Origin: CAIOYC01 sp965277345
Lineage (GTDB): Bacteria; Pseudomonadota; Alphaproteobacteria; Caulobacterales; Caulobacteraceae
NCBI GenBank assembly: GCA_965277345.1
Contig: CBDICI010000004.1
Coordinates: 1,612,001 to 1,676,000, forward strand
Direction: 5' to 3'
Length of the DNA: 64,000 nt
The notes below the pieces were generated by a model that was not told the DNA's origin, searched no databases, and saw only the letters and a list, made by a program, of their open reading frames with translations. Position numbers and translations under genes: made by a program. Positions 1 through 8,170 of this stretch are shown in pieces. Position 1 is the stretch's first letter. Each line of letters starts with the position of its first letter.

Positions 1-1
1 G

Positions 2-143
2 TCACGATATTCCTCCCCTGCGCAGCGGAGGAGGGGGACCGCCGAAGGCGGTGGAGGGGGCAGCGCCGCCCTTGATTGCCGTCGTCGCGCAGCCCCCCTC
101 CCCAGGCTTCGCCTGGTCCCCTCCCTCCGCCTCGCGGGGGGAG
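2..143. repeat. GC-rich intergenic-type repeat read as the cobA C-terminus
   Basis: Two related modules, each with short inverted repeats: CCAGGCTTCGCCTGG near 100-117, and the accgcc/ggcggt pair near 47-60, both flanked by C-rich and G-rich 'ccctcccc' blocks. The style matches dispersed intergenic repeats of Caulobacterales genomes; that is a family-level recollection, not a search result. The repeat stays open in the cobA frame and supplies the protein's last 46 residues and stop codon. Confidence 0.6.
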
Positions 144-952
144 AAGTGGGCCAGCCCCGCCACCTCGCCGATGATCAGGATGGCCGGGCCGTCGAAGGTC
201 GCCGCCAAGTCGGGCAGGCCCGCCAGCGTCGTGACGGCGCGCCGTTCGCCGGGCTGGCTGGCGTTCTCCACCAGCACCACCGGCGTCGTCGCATCGCGCC
301 CCGCCGCGATCAGCCGCGCCGCGATCATCGGCGCGGTGGAGAGGCCCATATAGACCACCACCGTGTGATTAGCGGTGGCGAGAGCGCTCCAGTCGAGATC
401 GGGGTCGCCGCCGTTGGTGGCGTGGCCGGTGACGAAGGTGACCGCCTGCGCCAGGCCGCGGTGGGTGAGGGGCGCGCCCGCCCCGGCCGACGCCGCCAGG
501 GCCGCCGAGACGCCCGGAACGACCTCGCAAGCCACCCCGGCCGCGCGGCACGCCAGCATCTCCTCGCCGCCCCGGCCGAATACGAAGGGGTCGCCCCCCT
601 TCAGCCGCACCACATTTAGCCCGTCCCTGGCCAGTCCGACCAGCAGCGCATTGATATCGTCCTGCGGCAGGGCGTGGCGGGCCTTCTGCTTACCCACATA
701 GAGCCGCCTTGCGCCCCGCGGTACGAGGTCGAGGATTTCCGGCGCCACCAGCCGGTCGTGCACCACCACATCGGCCTTGGTGAGCACGCGCATGGCCTTC
801 AGCGTCATCAACTCCGGATCGCCCGGCCCCGCGCCCACCAGCCACACCTTGCCGGTGACCCGCGCGTCGGCGTCGCCGCCGTGGAGGGCGACAAGTCCGG
901 TTTCGGCAGGGCGCGGGCGGCGCGACATGGCTTTAGGCTTCCTGAACGCCAA
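2..952 (-). CDS. cobA: Uroporphyrinogen-III C-methyltransferase (SUMT)
   Basis: SAM-dependent methylation of uroporphyrinogen III at C2 and C7, giving precorrin-2 for cobalamin or siroheme. The 316-residue protein has the SUMT hallmarks in order: GAGPGDPELMTLKA (about 41-54), a HDRLV motif, KGGDPFVFGRGGEE (about 118-131) and PGVSAA (about 144-149). The enzyme fold appears to end at the residues GEVAGLAHF. The last roughly 46 residues, rich in Gly and Pro, are read through a GC-rich intergenic-type repeat at about 2-143 and are not a family domain. The start could be the ATG at 952 or the one at 928. It is divergent from the LysR gene. The methyltransferase call is firm; the tail is odd. Confidence 0.93.
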   Translation of the reverse strand: MAFRKPKAMSRRPRPAETGLVALHGGDADARVTGKVWLVGAGPGDPELMTLKAMRVLTKADVVVHDRLVAPEILDLVPRGARRLYVGKQKARHALPQDDINALLVGLARDGLNVVRLKGGDPFVFGRGGEEMLACRAAGVACEVVPGVSAALAASAGAGAPLTHRGLAQAVTFVTGHATNGGDPDLDWSALATANHTVVVYMGLSTAPMIAARLIAAGRDATTPVVLVENASQPGERRAVTTLAGLPDLAATFDGPAILIIGEVAGLAHFSPREAEGGDQAKPGEGGCATTAIKGGAAPSTAFGGPPPPLRRGGIS

Positions 953-1109
953 TGGGTGCGGGGGCGGGCGTCGCCGCCCACCCCCGCATCGCCTTCGCCG
1001 AAAGGGCCATAACGGTGAAGGTATGCTTGAAAAATCGGCGTCGAGGCTCCAATTCGCAAACCACGTGTTCTGCCCGCGTCCTTAGAAAATCTGGGGGATC
1101 AGGAAAACC

Positions 1110-2054
1110 ATGGAGCGTCGCCGCCTGCCGCCGCTGAATGCGCTTCGAGCGTTTGAAGCCGCGGCGCGCCACATGAACTTCAGCCGCGCCGCCGACGAGC
1201 TGTCTGTCACGCCGGGCGCCGTCAGCCAGCAGATCCAGAACCTGGAAGACTATATTGGCGCGGCGCTGTTTCGCCGCACGCCGCGCGGGCTTCTGCTCAC
1301 CGACGCGGCGCAGACGGCGCTGCCGGCGCTGCGCGACGCCTTCGACAAGCTGGTGGAGGCCTCCTCGCTGCTGACCGCCGCGGTCGATGGTCGCCGGGTC
1401 ACGGTCTCGGCCGCCCCATCCTTCGCCGCCAAGTGGCTGGTGCCGCGCCTCGGACGGTTCGAGGCGGCCAAGCCCGAGGTCGATGTATGGCTTACCGCCG
1501 GCATGGAACTGGTGGATTTCGCCGCCGGCGAGGTGGACATCGCCATCCGCTACGGCGCCGGACACTATGCAGGGCTGGAGGTCAGCCGGCTGATGAGCGA
1601 GACCGTGCTGCCGGTCTGTGCGCCGGGCCTCCTGGCCGAACGGCCGCTCAGCACGCCCGACGATCTCGCCCACCACACCCTACTGCACGACGGTTCGCCC
1701 GATGCCGATGAGAGCTGCCCCGACTGGGCCATGTGGCTGGCGGCGCGGGGGGTGAAGGGGGTGGACGGGTCGCGCGGCCCCCGCTTCAACCAGTCCAGCC
1801 TGGTGATCGAGGCGGCCATGAACGGTCGTGGCGTGGCGCTGGCCAAGCGAGCCCTGGCCCAGGCCGACCTCGACGCCGGGCGGCTGGTGACGCCGTTCGA
1901 CATCTCCACCGCCGTGGATTTCGCCTATTATGTGGTCCATCCTAAGGCCAAGGGGCGGCTCGGACAGGTCAAGGCCTTCGTCGGCTGGTTGAAACAGGAG
2001 GCGGAGGCGCACGAGGCGGCGCTGCTGACCATGGACAACGGCGCCGGCATCTAG
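1110..2054 (+). CDS. LysR-family transcriptional regulator, GcvA-like
   Basis: A 314-residue LysR-type regulator. The N-terminal winged HTH covers about residues 5-65 (LPPLNALRAFEAAARHMNFS, then AADELSVTPGAVSQQIQNLE) and is followed by a LysR substrate-binding domain to the C-terminus. The wording of the HTH is typical of the GcvA subgroup. The ATG at 1110 sits 157 bp from the divergent cobA start, so the shared intergenic region may hold its operator. The effector and target cannot be told from sequence. A direct link to photosynthesis is not indicated. Confidence 0.9.
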   Translation: MERRRLPPLNALRAFEAAARHMNFSRAADELSVTPGAVSQQIQNLEDYIGAALFRRTPRGLLLTDAAQTALPALRDAFDKLVEASSLLTAAVDGRRVTVSAAPSFAAKWLVPRLGRFEAAKPEVDVWLTAGMELVDFAAGEVDIAIRYGAGHYAGLEVSRLMSETVLPVCAPGLLAERPLSTPDDLAHHTLLHDGSPDADESCPDWAMWLAARGVKGVDGSRGPRFNQSSLVIEAAMNGRGVALAKRALAQADLDAGRLVTPFDISTAVDFAYYVVHPKAKGRLGQVKAFVGWLKQEAEAHEAALLTMDNGAGI

Positions 2055-2086
2055 CCGTGCGGCGCGGCCTCGCCTAAACAACCGCC

Positions 2087-2446
2087 ATGACGACAGACGT
2101 TCAGACGGCTCCGACCTCGCCCCCCGCCGTGGCCATCGACCCCCGGCCCACGCCCGAGACCTGCCAGACCATGGCGGAGGTCCGCGTCGGCGTCGATGCG
2201 CTGGACCGCGCCCTGGTCACCCTGATCGCCGAGCGGCAGCGCTACATGGACGCCGCCGCCCGCATCAAGACCGACCGCGCCGTGGTGCACGACCAGGCCC
2301 GTATCGAAGAGGTGGTCGCCAAGGTAAAGGCCTCGGCCCGCGCCGTCGGCCTGTCGGAGACCATCGCGGAGCCGGTCTGGCGCACCATGATCGACCGCTG
2401 CATCGCCTATGAGTTCGAGGCCTGGGACCGCCGGCGCGGCGGCTGA
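2087..2446 (+). CDS. Chorismate mutase, AroQ class
   Basis: Small (119 residues) all-helical chorismate mutase converting chorismate to prephenate in Phe/Tyr synthesis. It shows the class pattern: VGVDALDRALVTLIAERQRY (about 35-54) with the helix-1 acidic and basic residues, then AARIK with the catalytic-type Lys, then RIEEVV, and a C-terminal helix VWRTMIDRCIAYE. The first 25 residues are a Pro-rich lead. It follows the LysR gene by 32 bp and could be co-transcribed with it. It faces the convergent Hpt gene with almost no gap. Confidence 0.85.
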   Translation: MTTDVQTAPTSPPAVAIDPRPTPETCQTMAEVRVGVDALDRALVTLIAERQRYMDAAARIKTDRAVVHDQARIEEVVAKVKASARAVGLSETIAEPVWRTMIDRCIAYEFEAWDRRRGG

Positions 2447-2450
2447 TCCG

Positions 2451-2828
2451 CTATTTCAGGCTTTGCAGCAGCGCTTCGTGCCGCCACGCGGCGATGTCGG
2501 CCAGGGCGAGGTCGATGGTGAAGTCCAGCCGGGCCTTGAGGCCCGACTTGATGTGGGCCGGCCGGCTCCAGCCCGTTTCGGCTGCGTCGCAGGCCTCCGC
2601 CACCGCCTCGGCCCCGATACCGAGGGCCGACCCCTTCAGGGTGTGCGCCCCGTCGCGCCAGGCTTCGGCGTCCCCCGCGGGGTCCATCAGCCGCCCCCAC
2701 AGGGACGCCTGCTCGCTGAACAGGCCCAGCACCTCCTCCACCAGCGCCATATCGCCCGCGCAAAAGCCCTGCAGATAGTCGAAATCGACCGCGCCGGTGA
2801 GGTCTCGTCTGGCCATGGCGGCCAGCAT
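2451..2828 (-). CDS. Hpt-domain (histidine phosphotransfer) protein
   Basis: 125 residues, essentially a single Hpt four-helix module. The signature HTLKGSALGIGA (about 62-73) contains the phosphorylatable His in the canonical HxLKGxA context. Such proteins relay phosphate between hybrid kinases and response regulators in the cytosol. No kinase or regulator partner is encoded next to it. The start could be the ATG at 2828 (MLAAMARRD) or the second Met at 2816. It converges with chorismate mutase, four bases apart. Confidence 0.85.
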   Translation of the reverse strand: MLAAMARRDLTGAVDFDYLQGFCAGDMALVEEVLGLFSEQASLWGRLMDPAGDAEAWRDGAHTLKGSALGIGAEAVAEACDAAETGWSRPAHIKSGLKARLDFTIDLALADIAAWRHEALLQSLK

Positions 2829-2960
2829 GGACCGCCAAGGGTTAAGCCGGGATTCACATGGCCGAATCTACGCGACGGCCGCACTGGACAAGCGGGGGCA
2901 AATGCCCGATAAGCCGCGCCTTCCGCGCGCCCGGCCGCTTCCACGGGCGTATCGGCGAAC

Positions 2961-3036
<76 letters not shown>

Positions 3037-3239
3037 GTCCCTTTGAAGTTTCGCAGAGGTTGGCGGGGCTTCCTCGCCGGGGCCCCTGCCGCTTTGGGTC
3101 AAGCGAAACCGTACCCTTTGCGGCGTCAGGAACTCAATCCCGCCGCCGCCGTTAGTTGTGTGAACGCGGACGCCACACCGACGCACTACCTCCTTGTACC
3201 TTGCGTCCAACAACGCGCCCGGACGAACGGGAGGGCAGA

Positions 3240-3695
3240 ATGCCTCGGATAGTAGAACTCGCCGGGATTTCTCTGGTATCTGTAATGGTCTGCTACGCGT
3301 CGCCGAGTTTCGCCAAGGGCGCCGAAGGCGCTCAGTCGAAGGCCTGCCGCGCCAAGGCGATACAGCAAGGGCGCGTCGGCGATCAGCGCAATGCCTTTAT
3401 CGCGACCTGCCTGAAAGGCGCCCTCTCCCCTAAAATGTCGACAGGGTCGGGCGCGAAAAGCGGCGCCGCACGGGCGGTGACGGCGCCCAGCGGGGCGGAC
3501 CGCACGGATCGTTCAACCCAATGCAATGCGGAGGCGGTGAAGCGGGGTCTGCATGACACCGCGTTTCAATCGTTCCGCAAAGGCTGTCTAGCCAGCGCCG
3601 CGCCGGTTGGGGCGATAGAGAGTTCGCAAACGCCAACGAAGCCCACGGCATCCAAACCCAAGCTGGAGTCGTTGACGAATACGCCGCCGAAGTAA
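3240..3695 (+). CDS. Secreted PsiF-repeat protein
   Basis: 151 residues with an N-terminal signal peptide (about 1-26, cleavage near SFA-KG). Two copies of a Cys-bracketed motif follow: C-RAKAIQQGRVGDQRNAFIAT-C at about 36-58, and a second one beginning CNAEAVKRGL at about 98-120. These match the PsiF repeat, a short periplasmic module of unknown function first named in a phosphate-starvation gene. The tail is Thr/Lys/Pro-rich. I chose the ATG at 3240 because GGGAGGG lies just upstream and the signal peptide starts there; an upstream in-frame start at 3156 has no such support. Confidence 0.75.
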   Translation: MPRIVELAGISLVSVMVCYASPSFAKGAEGAQSKACRAKAIQQGRVGDQRNAFIATCLKGALSPKMSTGSGAKSGAARAVTAPSGADRTDRSTQCNAEAVKRGLHDTAFQSFRKGCLASAAPVGAIESSQTPTKPTASKPKLESLTNTPPK

Positions 3696-3764
3696 ACGCC
3701 ACAGGCACGGCCATTCGGTCCGTCCAAGCGTTCGCGAAAGCCGCAAATTGAAGTGGAGCTAGTC

Positions 3765-3881
3765 ATGACGGATCAACAATGGGGCGAATTGCTGCCGGCG
3801 CTGCTGCTGGTCGTACCGCTCGTCTTGGCTGTGTTGGACTTTATGACGACGGGATCCAGCCGCCGCCATACCGGCCCTTAG
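3765..3881 (+). CDS. 38-residue single-pass membrane microprotein
   Basis: Short open frame starting MTDQQWGELLPALLLVVPLV and continuing with one hydrophobic helix (about 9-26) and a basic tail ending RRHTGP. It has a GGAG ribosome-site-like sequence about 10 bases upstream and a perfect 10-bp hairpin 40 bp after the stop. It converges on the HiPIP gene. I know no family for it. Its position beside the HiPIP and the hydrophobic design fit a small membrane-complex subunit, but that is speculation. Confidence 0.45.
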   Translation: MTDQQWGELLPALLLVVPLVLAVLDFMTTGSSRRHTGP

Positions 3882-3920
3882 TCAGCCGAACAACGCCGAA
3901 GAGGCGTGCAAGCGGCGAAC

Positions 3921-3946
3921 GGAAAGGCGCTTGCCGGCGCCTTTCC
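3921..3946. terminator. Terminator-like hairpin between microprotein and HiPIP genes
   Basis: Perfect 10-bp inverted repeat, GGAAAGGCGC (3921-3930) and GCGCCTTTCC (3937-3946), with a 6-nt loop. It lies between two convergent genes and could stop both transcripts. No T-run follows on either strand. Confidence 0.55.
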
Positions 3947-3958
3947 GGCTCTACCGGC

Positions 3959-4243
3959 CTATTTCGCGCCCGCCTTCTTGGCGAAGAACTGGCACCAGCC
4001 GTTGGGAGAGATGACGCCTGCGACCTGCTTGCACGTGCCATTGGCACCCGGCTTGGGGCCGGCGATGTAGTAATTGCACATGGAGCAGTGGTTGGCGCCC
4101 TTCGGCGTGGGTTGATATTTGGCGTTTGCTTGCGTAACCACGCCGGCTCTTGCGGCCTTGGGCGCCAAGAGGGGCAGGCTCGCCATCATGGCCGCGCCAA
4201 GCACGACTGTGCGACGGCTTGCAGGCTTCGTTGTCTCAGTCAT
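3959..4243 (-). CDS. High-potential iron-sulfur protein (HiPIP)
   Basis: 94-residue precursor of a periplasmic 4Fe-4S electron carrier. It begins with a twin-arginine signal (SRRTVVLGAAM..., about 1-33). The mature part has the four cluster cysteines in family order: HCSMCNYY (two Cys), GTCKQVAG, and NGWCQFF near the end. HiPIPs reduce the photo-oxidised reaction centre, directly or through a bound cytochrome, in many purple bacteria. There is no pufC or cytochrome c2 gene here, and this gene lies 2 kb from pufM, so it is the best candidate donor in the window. That role is inferred from context. Confidence 0.93.
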   Translation of the reverse strand: MTETTKPASRRTVVLGAAMMASLPLLAPKAARAGVVTQANAKYQPTPKGANHCSMCNYYIAGPKPGANGTCKQVAGVISPNGWCQFFAKKAGAK

Positions 4244-4590
4244 CCAAATGTCCTTCCCAATGCCGAGCCAGCGCCTCGCCCGGCCAGCAACGTGTTGTTA
4301 TAGTCCCGGTTTCGAGGGGCCGTTCCAGTTGAAGCTGAGATGCGTTCGCGAGAGCGACAGGTATCTGCGCATCCGATCCGACGCCCGTTGGCTCGGCCTT
4401 ACTACACGCTAATCTCGGCGCCACGGACATCGCGATAAACTTGAACTCACGGTTGGGGACAGTCAACATCCGCTGATCCACCAGGCGACTTAAATAAAAG
4501 ACAGAGGCCGCCTGGCTGCGCCGCAAAGCGGCCGGCCCATCGCTCGATCCTGAACCCCCGTCTGCGCCAATCGCTGCGCCACCGGCGCGG
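4244..4590. other. Gene-free stretch upstream of the HiPIP gene
   Basis: 347 bp with no open frame that looks coding (the overlapping frames lack family features) and no TGT-N12-ACA palindrome. It must contain the HiPIP promoter, but I could not assign -35/-10 boxes. Confidence 0.4.
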
Positions 4591-5376
4591 TCAGCGTTCC
4601 ACCAGCCGGGTGTAGAGGTGCCAGCTTGCATACCCCACTACGGGCAGGACAACGGCCAGGCCAACAAAGGCGGGCAGACATCCCAGCACCAGCAGGCCGG
4701 CGACGCGTAAGCCCCAGGAGGCCATCGCCGACGGATTTTGTCTCACCGCGTCGACCGAGATGAACACGGCCGTGAGCGGATCGGTCGCCTTGTCCACCAT
4801 CATGGGGAAGGAGACGACGCCGAAGGCAAGCGAAAGCAGGGCGAAGCAGAAGCCGACGCCGTTGCCCAGCGCGATCATCGTCCAACCCTGAGGGGTAGTG
4901 AACAGGCGCATCAGGAATTGGCTGGCAGTAAGGCTGCTCGACCCCACGGTGGCGCTGTAGATCAGGGATGCGACGAACAGCCAGGCGCCGAACAGGATGA
5001 CCAGACCGGCGGTCAGCACGCCCAGTCCCAACCGGTTTCGCCCGCTGAGCGGGTCCACGAAATGCCGCCAGCTGGAGTCCAACCCGGCCTCGCGCCGCCG
5101 GGCCAGCTCGTAGAAGCCGGACGCGACGGCCGGCCCCAGAATGGACAGACCGGCCACCAGCGGAAAAAGCATCGGCAACAGCCGCTCGTTGAACGAGACG
5201 ATCACCGCCGCATAGGACACCAGGGGGTAGATCAGCGCCAGGAACACCAGTTCGCCGCGCTTATGGCGAAAGTCTTTCCAGCCCTCGGACAAGGCCCAAT
5301 CGAGATCGCTCCGCTCGATGCGCCTGACTTGGGGGTGGCGGGCCACAAAGGTCGCCGTGGAGGGGATGTTGGTCAT
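4591..5376 (-). CDS. DUF2189 integral membrane protein
   Basis: 261 residues with about six hydrophobic helices. It resembles DUF2189 proteins, often annotated as cytochrome-oxidase-subunit-I-like, although no haem-copper oxidase ligand pattern is visible. The conserved opening RRIERSDLDWALSEGWKDFR is followed by LVFLALIYPLV and a GPAVASGFYELARRRE segment. The start at 5376 (MTNIPS) was chosen over 5445 because GGAGAG precedes it and the extra 23 residues look non-coding. Its function is unknown. It lies between HiPIP and tspO, but a photosynthetic role is unproven. Confidence 0.8.
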   Translation of the reverse strand: MTNIPSTATFVARHPQVRRIERSDLDWALSEGWKDFRHKRGELVFLALIYPLVSYAAVIVSFNERLLPMLFPLVAGLSILGPAVASGFYELARRREAGLDSSWRHFVDPLSGRNRLGLGVLTAGLVILFGAWLFVASLIYSATVGSSSLTASQFLMRLFTTPQGWTMIALGNGVGFCFALLSLAFGVVSFPMMVDKATDPLTAVFISVDAVRQNPSAMASWGLRVAGLLVLGCLPAFVGLAVVLPVVGYASWHLYTRLVER

Positions 5377-5726
5377 CGACGCTCTCCATTCGGTCGAGGT
5401 CGTTATCGGCGCTTCTACGTTGAGGCGCCGACTGTTCACGCCCACAAACCATATACCCTTTGTTGCAGGGCTGACAGGGTGCGCCGTGTGTGACGCGCCT
5501 GGCGACCATTCACCATTCGTTGATTTCGCCGCTTAGTCACGACCGACGTCATGGAGGTCGCCATCGCGCTCGGCGACGCCGCAGCCGCTGCTGCGCGAGC
5601 GTCGATCCGCCGGCTGTCGTGTTGGCGGCTGGCCTTCGCGTCGGGCGCGCAGGGTGCTTGCCTTGGGGGATGGCGTCGCTCTAAGGTCCGCGGCTCCCCC
5701 GCCCTGTTGGCGATCGAACGCAACCT
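5377..5726. other. Divergent intergenic region, DUF2189 / tspO
   Basis: 350 bp between divergent starts. No credible coding frame and no PpsR-type palindrome with correct spacing was found. The only near miss is TGT-N8-ACA close to 5438, which is too short. Confidence 0.35.
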
Positions 5727-6215
5727 ATGATCGCCACGACCACCGTTGCGTTTCTGATCACGATCCTGGTGTTCGGGCTCAGCGGTTCGATGACCGAGAT
5801 CGGCGACTGGTATCGTCGGCTCCGCAAACCGCCCTGGAATCCGCCGAGTTGGCTGTTTGGGCCGGCTTGGGCGGTGATCCTCGGTCTTGTGGCGTGGTCC
5901 GGCGTCGAGGCGTGGACGCAGGCCCGGGGCGAAGGCACTCATCTGCGCGTCGGCGTCCTGTTCGGGGCGACGGCCTTTTTGCACCTGTTGTGGAGCCCGC
6001 TGTTCTTCAAGCTGAAACGACCGGACTTGAGCCTGCTCGAAATTCCATTCCTGTGGCTGTCGATCCTGGCGGCGATCGTCGGCGTCGCGAGGATATCGGC
6101 TCTGGCGGCATGGCTGCTCCTGCCGTACCTGGCCTGGGTCGCGTTCGCCACGACCCTCAACCTCGCCATCGTCCGCCTGAACGCGCCGTTCGAGACCAGC
6201 CCGCCGGAGGGATGA
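5727..6215 (+). CDS. tspO: TspO/MBR family protein (first copy)
   Basis: 162-residue five-helix tryptophan-rich membrane protein of the TspO/peripheral benzodiazepine receptor family, which binds porphyrins and in Rhodobacter modulates photosynthesis gene expression. The WYRRLRKPPWNPPSWLFGPAW block (about 28-48) is diagnostic. Family-type W and P residues continue through LHLLWSPLFF and the last helix. It converges on pufM with a strong hairpin between. A second tspO lies at 28735-29232, so the cluster encodes two paralogues. Confidence 0.9.
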   Translation: MIATTTVAFLITILVFGLSGSMTEIGDWYRRLRKPPWNPPSWLFGPAWAVILGLVAWSGVEAWTQARGEGTHLRVGVLFGATAFLHLLWSPLFFKLKRPDLSLLEIPFLWLSILAAIVGVARISALAAWLLLPYLAWVAFATTLNLAIVRLNAPFETSPPEG

Positions 6216-6230
6216 GCCCGGAGTCAAAAC

Positions 6231-6256
6231 GGCCGCCGCGGGCGTCCGCGGCGGCC
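6231..6256 (-). terminator. puf operon terminator
   Basis: Perfect 11-bp stem GGCCGCCGCGG (6231-6241) / CCGCGGCGGCC (6246-6256) with a 4-nt loop. On the minus strand it is followed by GTTTTG, so it looks like a rho-independent terminator for the puf transcript. It may also act on the convergent tspO. Confidence 0.75.
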
Positions 6257-6277
6257 GAAAGTCGATGGCGCCGTAGG

Positions 6278-7204
6278 CTACTGAGAGAAGGCGTAGTGAT
6301 GCACCACGGCCCAGGCGTGCCAGTCATCCACGACCGTGCCGGTCAGCAGGATGCCGATGCCGCCCGACAGAGGGGTCAGGACCGCGAACCACCAGGCCCA
6401 ACGGTGGATCGACTCCATTGACGCGTTGAACCCCATGGTCCAGCGCCAGAACAGGGCGGCCCGCTCGGCCGCCGTGCCGCGGTCGGTGATCTGTTCGAGC
6501 TCGCGCTCCCCGCCGTATCGGGTGACCGCCAGGATGGTCGCGCCGTGCATGGCGAACAGCAGCGTCGAGCCGTACAGGAAGGCGATGGAGAGGCAGTGGA
6601 ACGGGTTGTAGAACAGGTTACCGTAGCGGATCGAGAAAGCGCCCACCCAGTCCAGATGGGGGAAGATGCCGAAGGGCACCGCTTCGCTCCAGCTGCCCAT
6701 CAGGAGCGGCCGGATGAAGCCCAGCACCAGCATGAGCCAGATGGCCGAGGCAAAGCCCCAGGCGACGTGCGTGCCAAGGCCCAGGGCCTTGGCCCGGGTA
6801 TAGGTCCTGACCCACCACAGCAGAACCGACGTGGTCATGAAGAAGCCGGCCATCTGCCACCAACCGCCTTCCTGCAACGGCGGGAAAATCCTGAGGCCAT
6901 ATTCGGGCGGCGGCGGCTGCAGCGACAGCCAGGGCAACTGGCGGACGAACTCGATCGGGTTCCAGCCCACCGACGCCCACATGTTGAGGCCGATGATCTC
7001 GAAGGCGATAAAGCCGCAGACGAGAGACGCGACGCCTAAGAACCCCAGGTAAATCGGCCCGACCTGCGCGTTGCCGATGATCCCGAGGAGACGGGAGTAC
7101 CAGGGGGCGCCGTCTCGCGGGAAATTGCCTGCGGGCAGAGGGACGCCAAGGTCGATGGGACCGCGAACCTGGACCTGCGTGAAGATGTTTTGATAGCTGG
7201 CCAT
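6278..7204 (-). CDS. pufM: Photosynthetic reaction centre subunit M
   Basis: 308-residue five-helix subunit that, with PufL, binds the special-pair bacteriochlorophylls, bacteriopheophytins, quinones and the non-haem iron. Diagnostic stretches are an N-terminus starting with YQNIFTQVQVRGP, the HLDWVGAFSIRYGNLFYNPFH block carrying the special-pair His region, FAMHGATILAV, and a final segment WRWTMGFNASMESIHRWAWW with an iron-ligand His. The length matches Rhodobacter PufM. It is the last gene of pufBALM, 10 bp after pufL, and no pufC or pufX follows. Confidence 0.98.
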   Translation of the reverse strand: MASYQNIFTQVQVRGPIDLGVPLPAGNFPRDGAPWYSRLLGIIGNAQVGPIYLGFLGVASLVCGFIAFEIIGLNMWASVGWNPIEFVRQLPWLSLQPPPPEYGLRIFPPLQEGGWWQMAGFFMTTSVLLWWVRTYTRAKALGLGTHVAWGFASAIWLMLVLGFIRPLLMGSWSEAVPFGIFPHLDWVGAFSIRYGNLFYNPFHCLSIAFLYGSTLLFAMHGATILAVTRYGGERELEQITDRGTAAERAALFWRWTMGFNASMESIHRWAWWFAVLTPLSGGIGILLTGTVVDDWHAWAVVHHYAFSQ

Positions 7205-7214
7205 GTCCCGCTCC

Positions 7215-8039
7215 TCAGCCCCAAATCGGAAGGTTACGCCACCAGTTCCACCATTCCGGCCAACCTTGCGACCAGACCGGTCCGCTGATGACGATGCAGA
7301 CCGCGCTCCAGAACACCGCCGCCAGCGCGAGGAACAGGCCCAGGCGATGGATGCCGAGCGTGCCGATCGAATAGCCCATGATGTCGCGGAAGAAGGTGTC
7401 TTCGTGCTCCGGCGTCTTCACCACCTGGCCTCGGCCCGGATTGGTGGCGGACAGGATCAGCGAGCCGTGCAGCGACAGGGCGAAGGTCGTGGCGAAAAAG
7501 AACGAAACCGCGATCATATGCGCCGGATTATAGTGGAAATTCAGATATTTGTAGCCGGTGTTCGAGACCCATTCCAGGTGGCTGAAGATGCCGTAGGGAA
7601 AGGCGTTGCCCCACGCTCCGAGCAGGACGGGCCGGATCACCTCGAGGGTGAAGTAGGCGAAGATCGCCACGCCGTAGGCGAAGGGCACGTGCAGGCCGAT
7701 CCCTAGCTTTCGGGCGATTTCGACCTCCCTGAGCGCCCAGGAGGAGAACGCGCCCAGGGCGCAGACGGTGATCGCCTGCCACAGCCCACCCGCGTTGAGG
7801 GGGGCCAGGCCGAGACCGTAGCTGATGTCGGGGGGCGAGATGTTGATCCGCCAGATGTTCCACGTCGGGCCCATGGCCGCGCCGTAGACGATCAGGGCGG
7901 TGCCCAGGGTGGCGAAGAAGATGGACGTCACGCCGAAGAATCCGACGTAGAAGGGTCCGACCCAGAAGTCGAACAGGTCGCCGCCCAGAAGCGTGCCTCC
8001 TCGGACCCTATACTTCCGTTCAAAGCTCAGCAGCGCCAT
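7215..8039 (-). CDS. pufL: Photosynthetic reaction centre subunit L
   Basis: 274-residue L subunit of the type-II reaction centre. Recognised by MALLSFERKYRVRGGTLLGG at the start, the FDFWVGPFYVGFFGV helix entry, HLEWVSNTGYKYLNFHYNPA (special-pair His region), LSLHGSLILSA, and DIMGYSIGTLGIHRLGL (iron-ligand region). It ends with WWRNLPIWG. It is separated from pufA by a 131-bp region with two strong hairpins, as expected for differential puf mRNA stability. Confidence 0.98.
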   Translation of the reverse strand: MALLSFERKYRVRGGTLLGGDLFDFWVGPFYVGFFGVTSIFFATLGTALIVYGAAMGPTWNIWRINISPPDISYGLGLAPLNAGGLWQAITVCALGAFSSWALREVEIARKLGIGLHVPFAYGVAIFAYFTLEVIRPVLLGAWGNAFPYGIFSHLEWVSNTGYKYLNFHYNPAHMIAVSFFFATTFALSLHGSLILSATNPGRGQVVKTPEHEDTFFRDIMGYSIGTLGIHRLGLFLALAAVFWSAVCIVISGPVWSQGWPEWWNWWRNLPIWG

Positions 8040-8067
8040 CTTGGTGCCTCCGCCCCTTATGGTCCGG

Positions 8068-8135
8068 TCGCGGGCCGCTACCCGCGATTAAAAATCCGGG
8101 TTACGGGCGGCGCCGGACCAGGCCGGCGCACGCCC
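8068..8135 (-). promoter_or_regulatory. Tandem intercistronic hairpins between pufA and pufL
   Basis: Two stems lie in the pufA-pufL gap: TCGCGGG (8068-8074) / CCCGCGA (8081-8087), and a 12-bp stem 8105-8116 / 8123-8135 with a single bulged A at 8130. In Rhodobacter, hairpins here stabilise the upstream pufBA message so that LH1 exceeds the reaction centre. The same role is inferred. Confidence 0.65.
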
Positions 8136-8170
8136 GCTTCCCCTTCCAAAGTCGATTGACGTCCGAACGA

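Noticed and set aside
5436..5446. TGT-N8-ACA near 5438
   Set aside because: Too short for the PpsR consensus.
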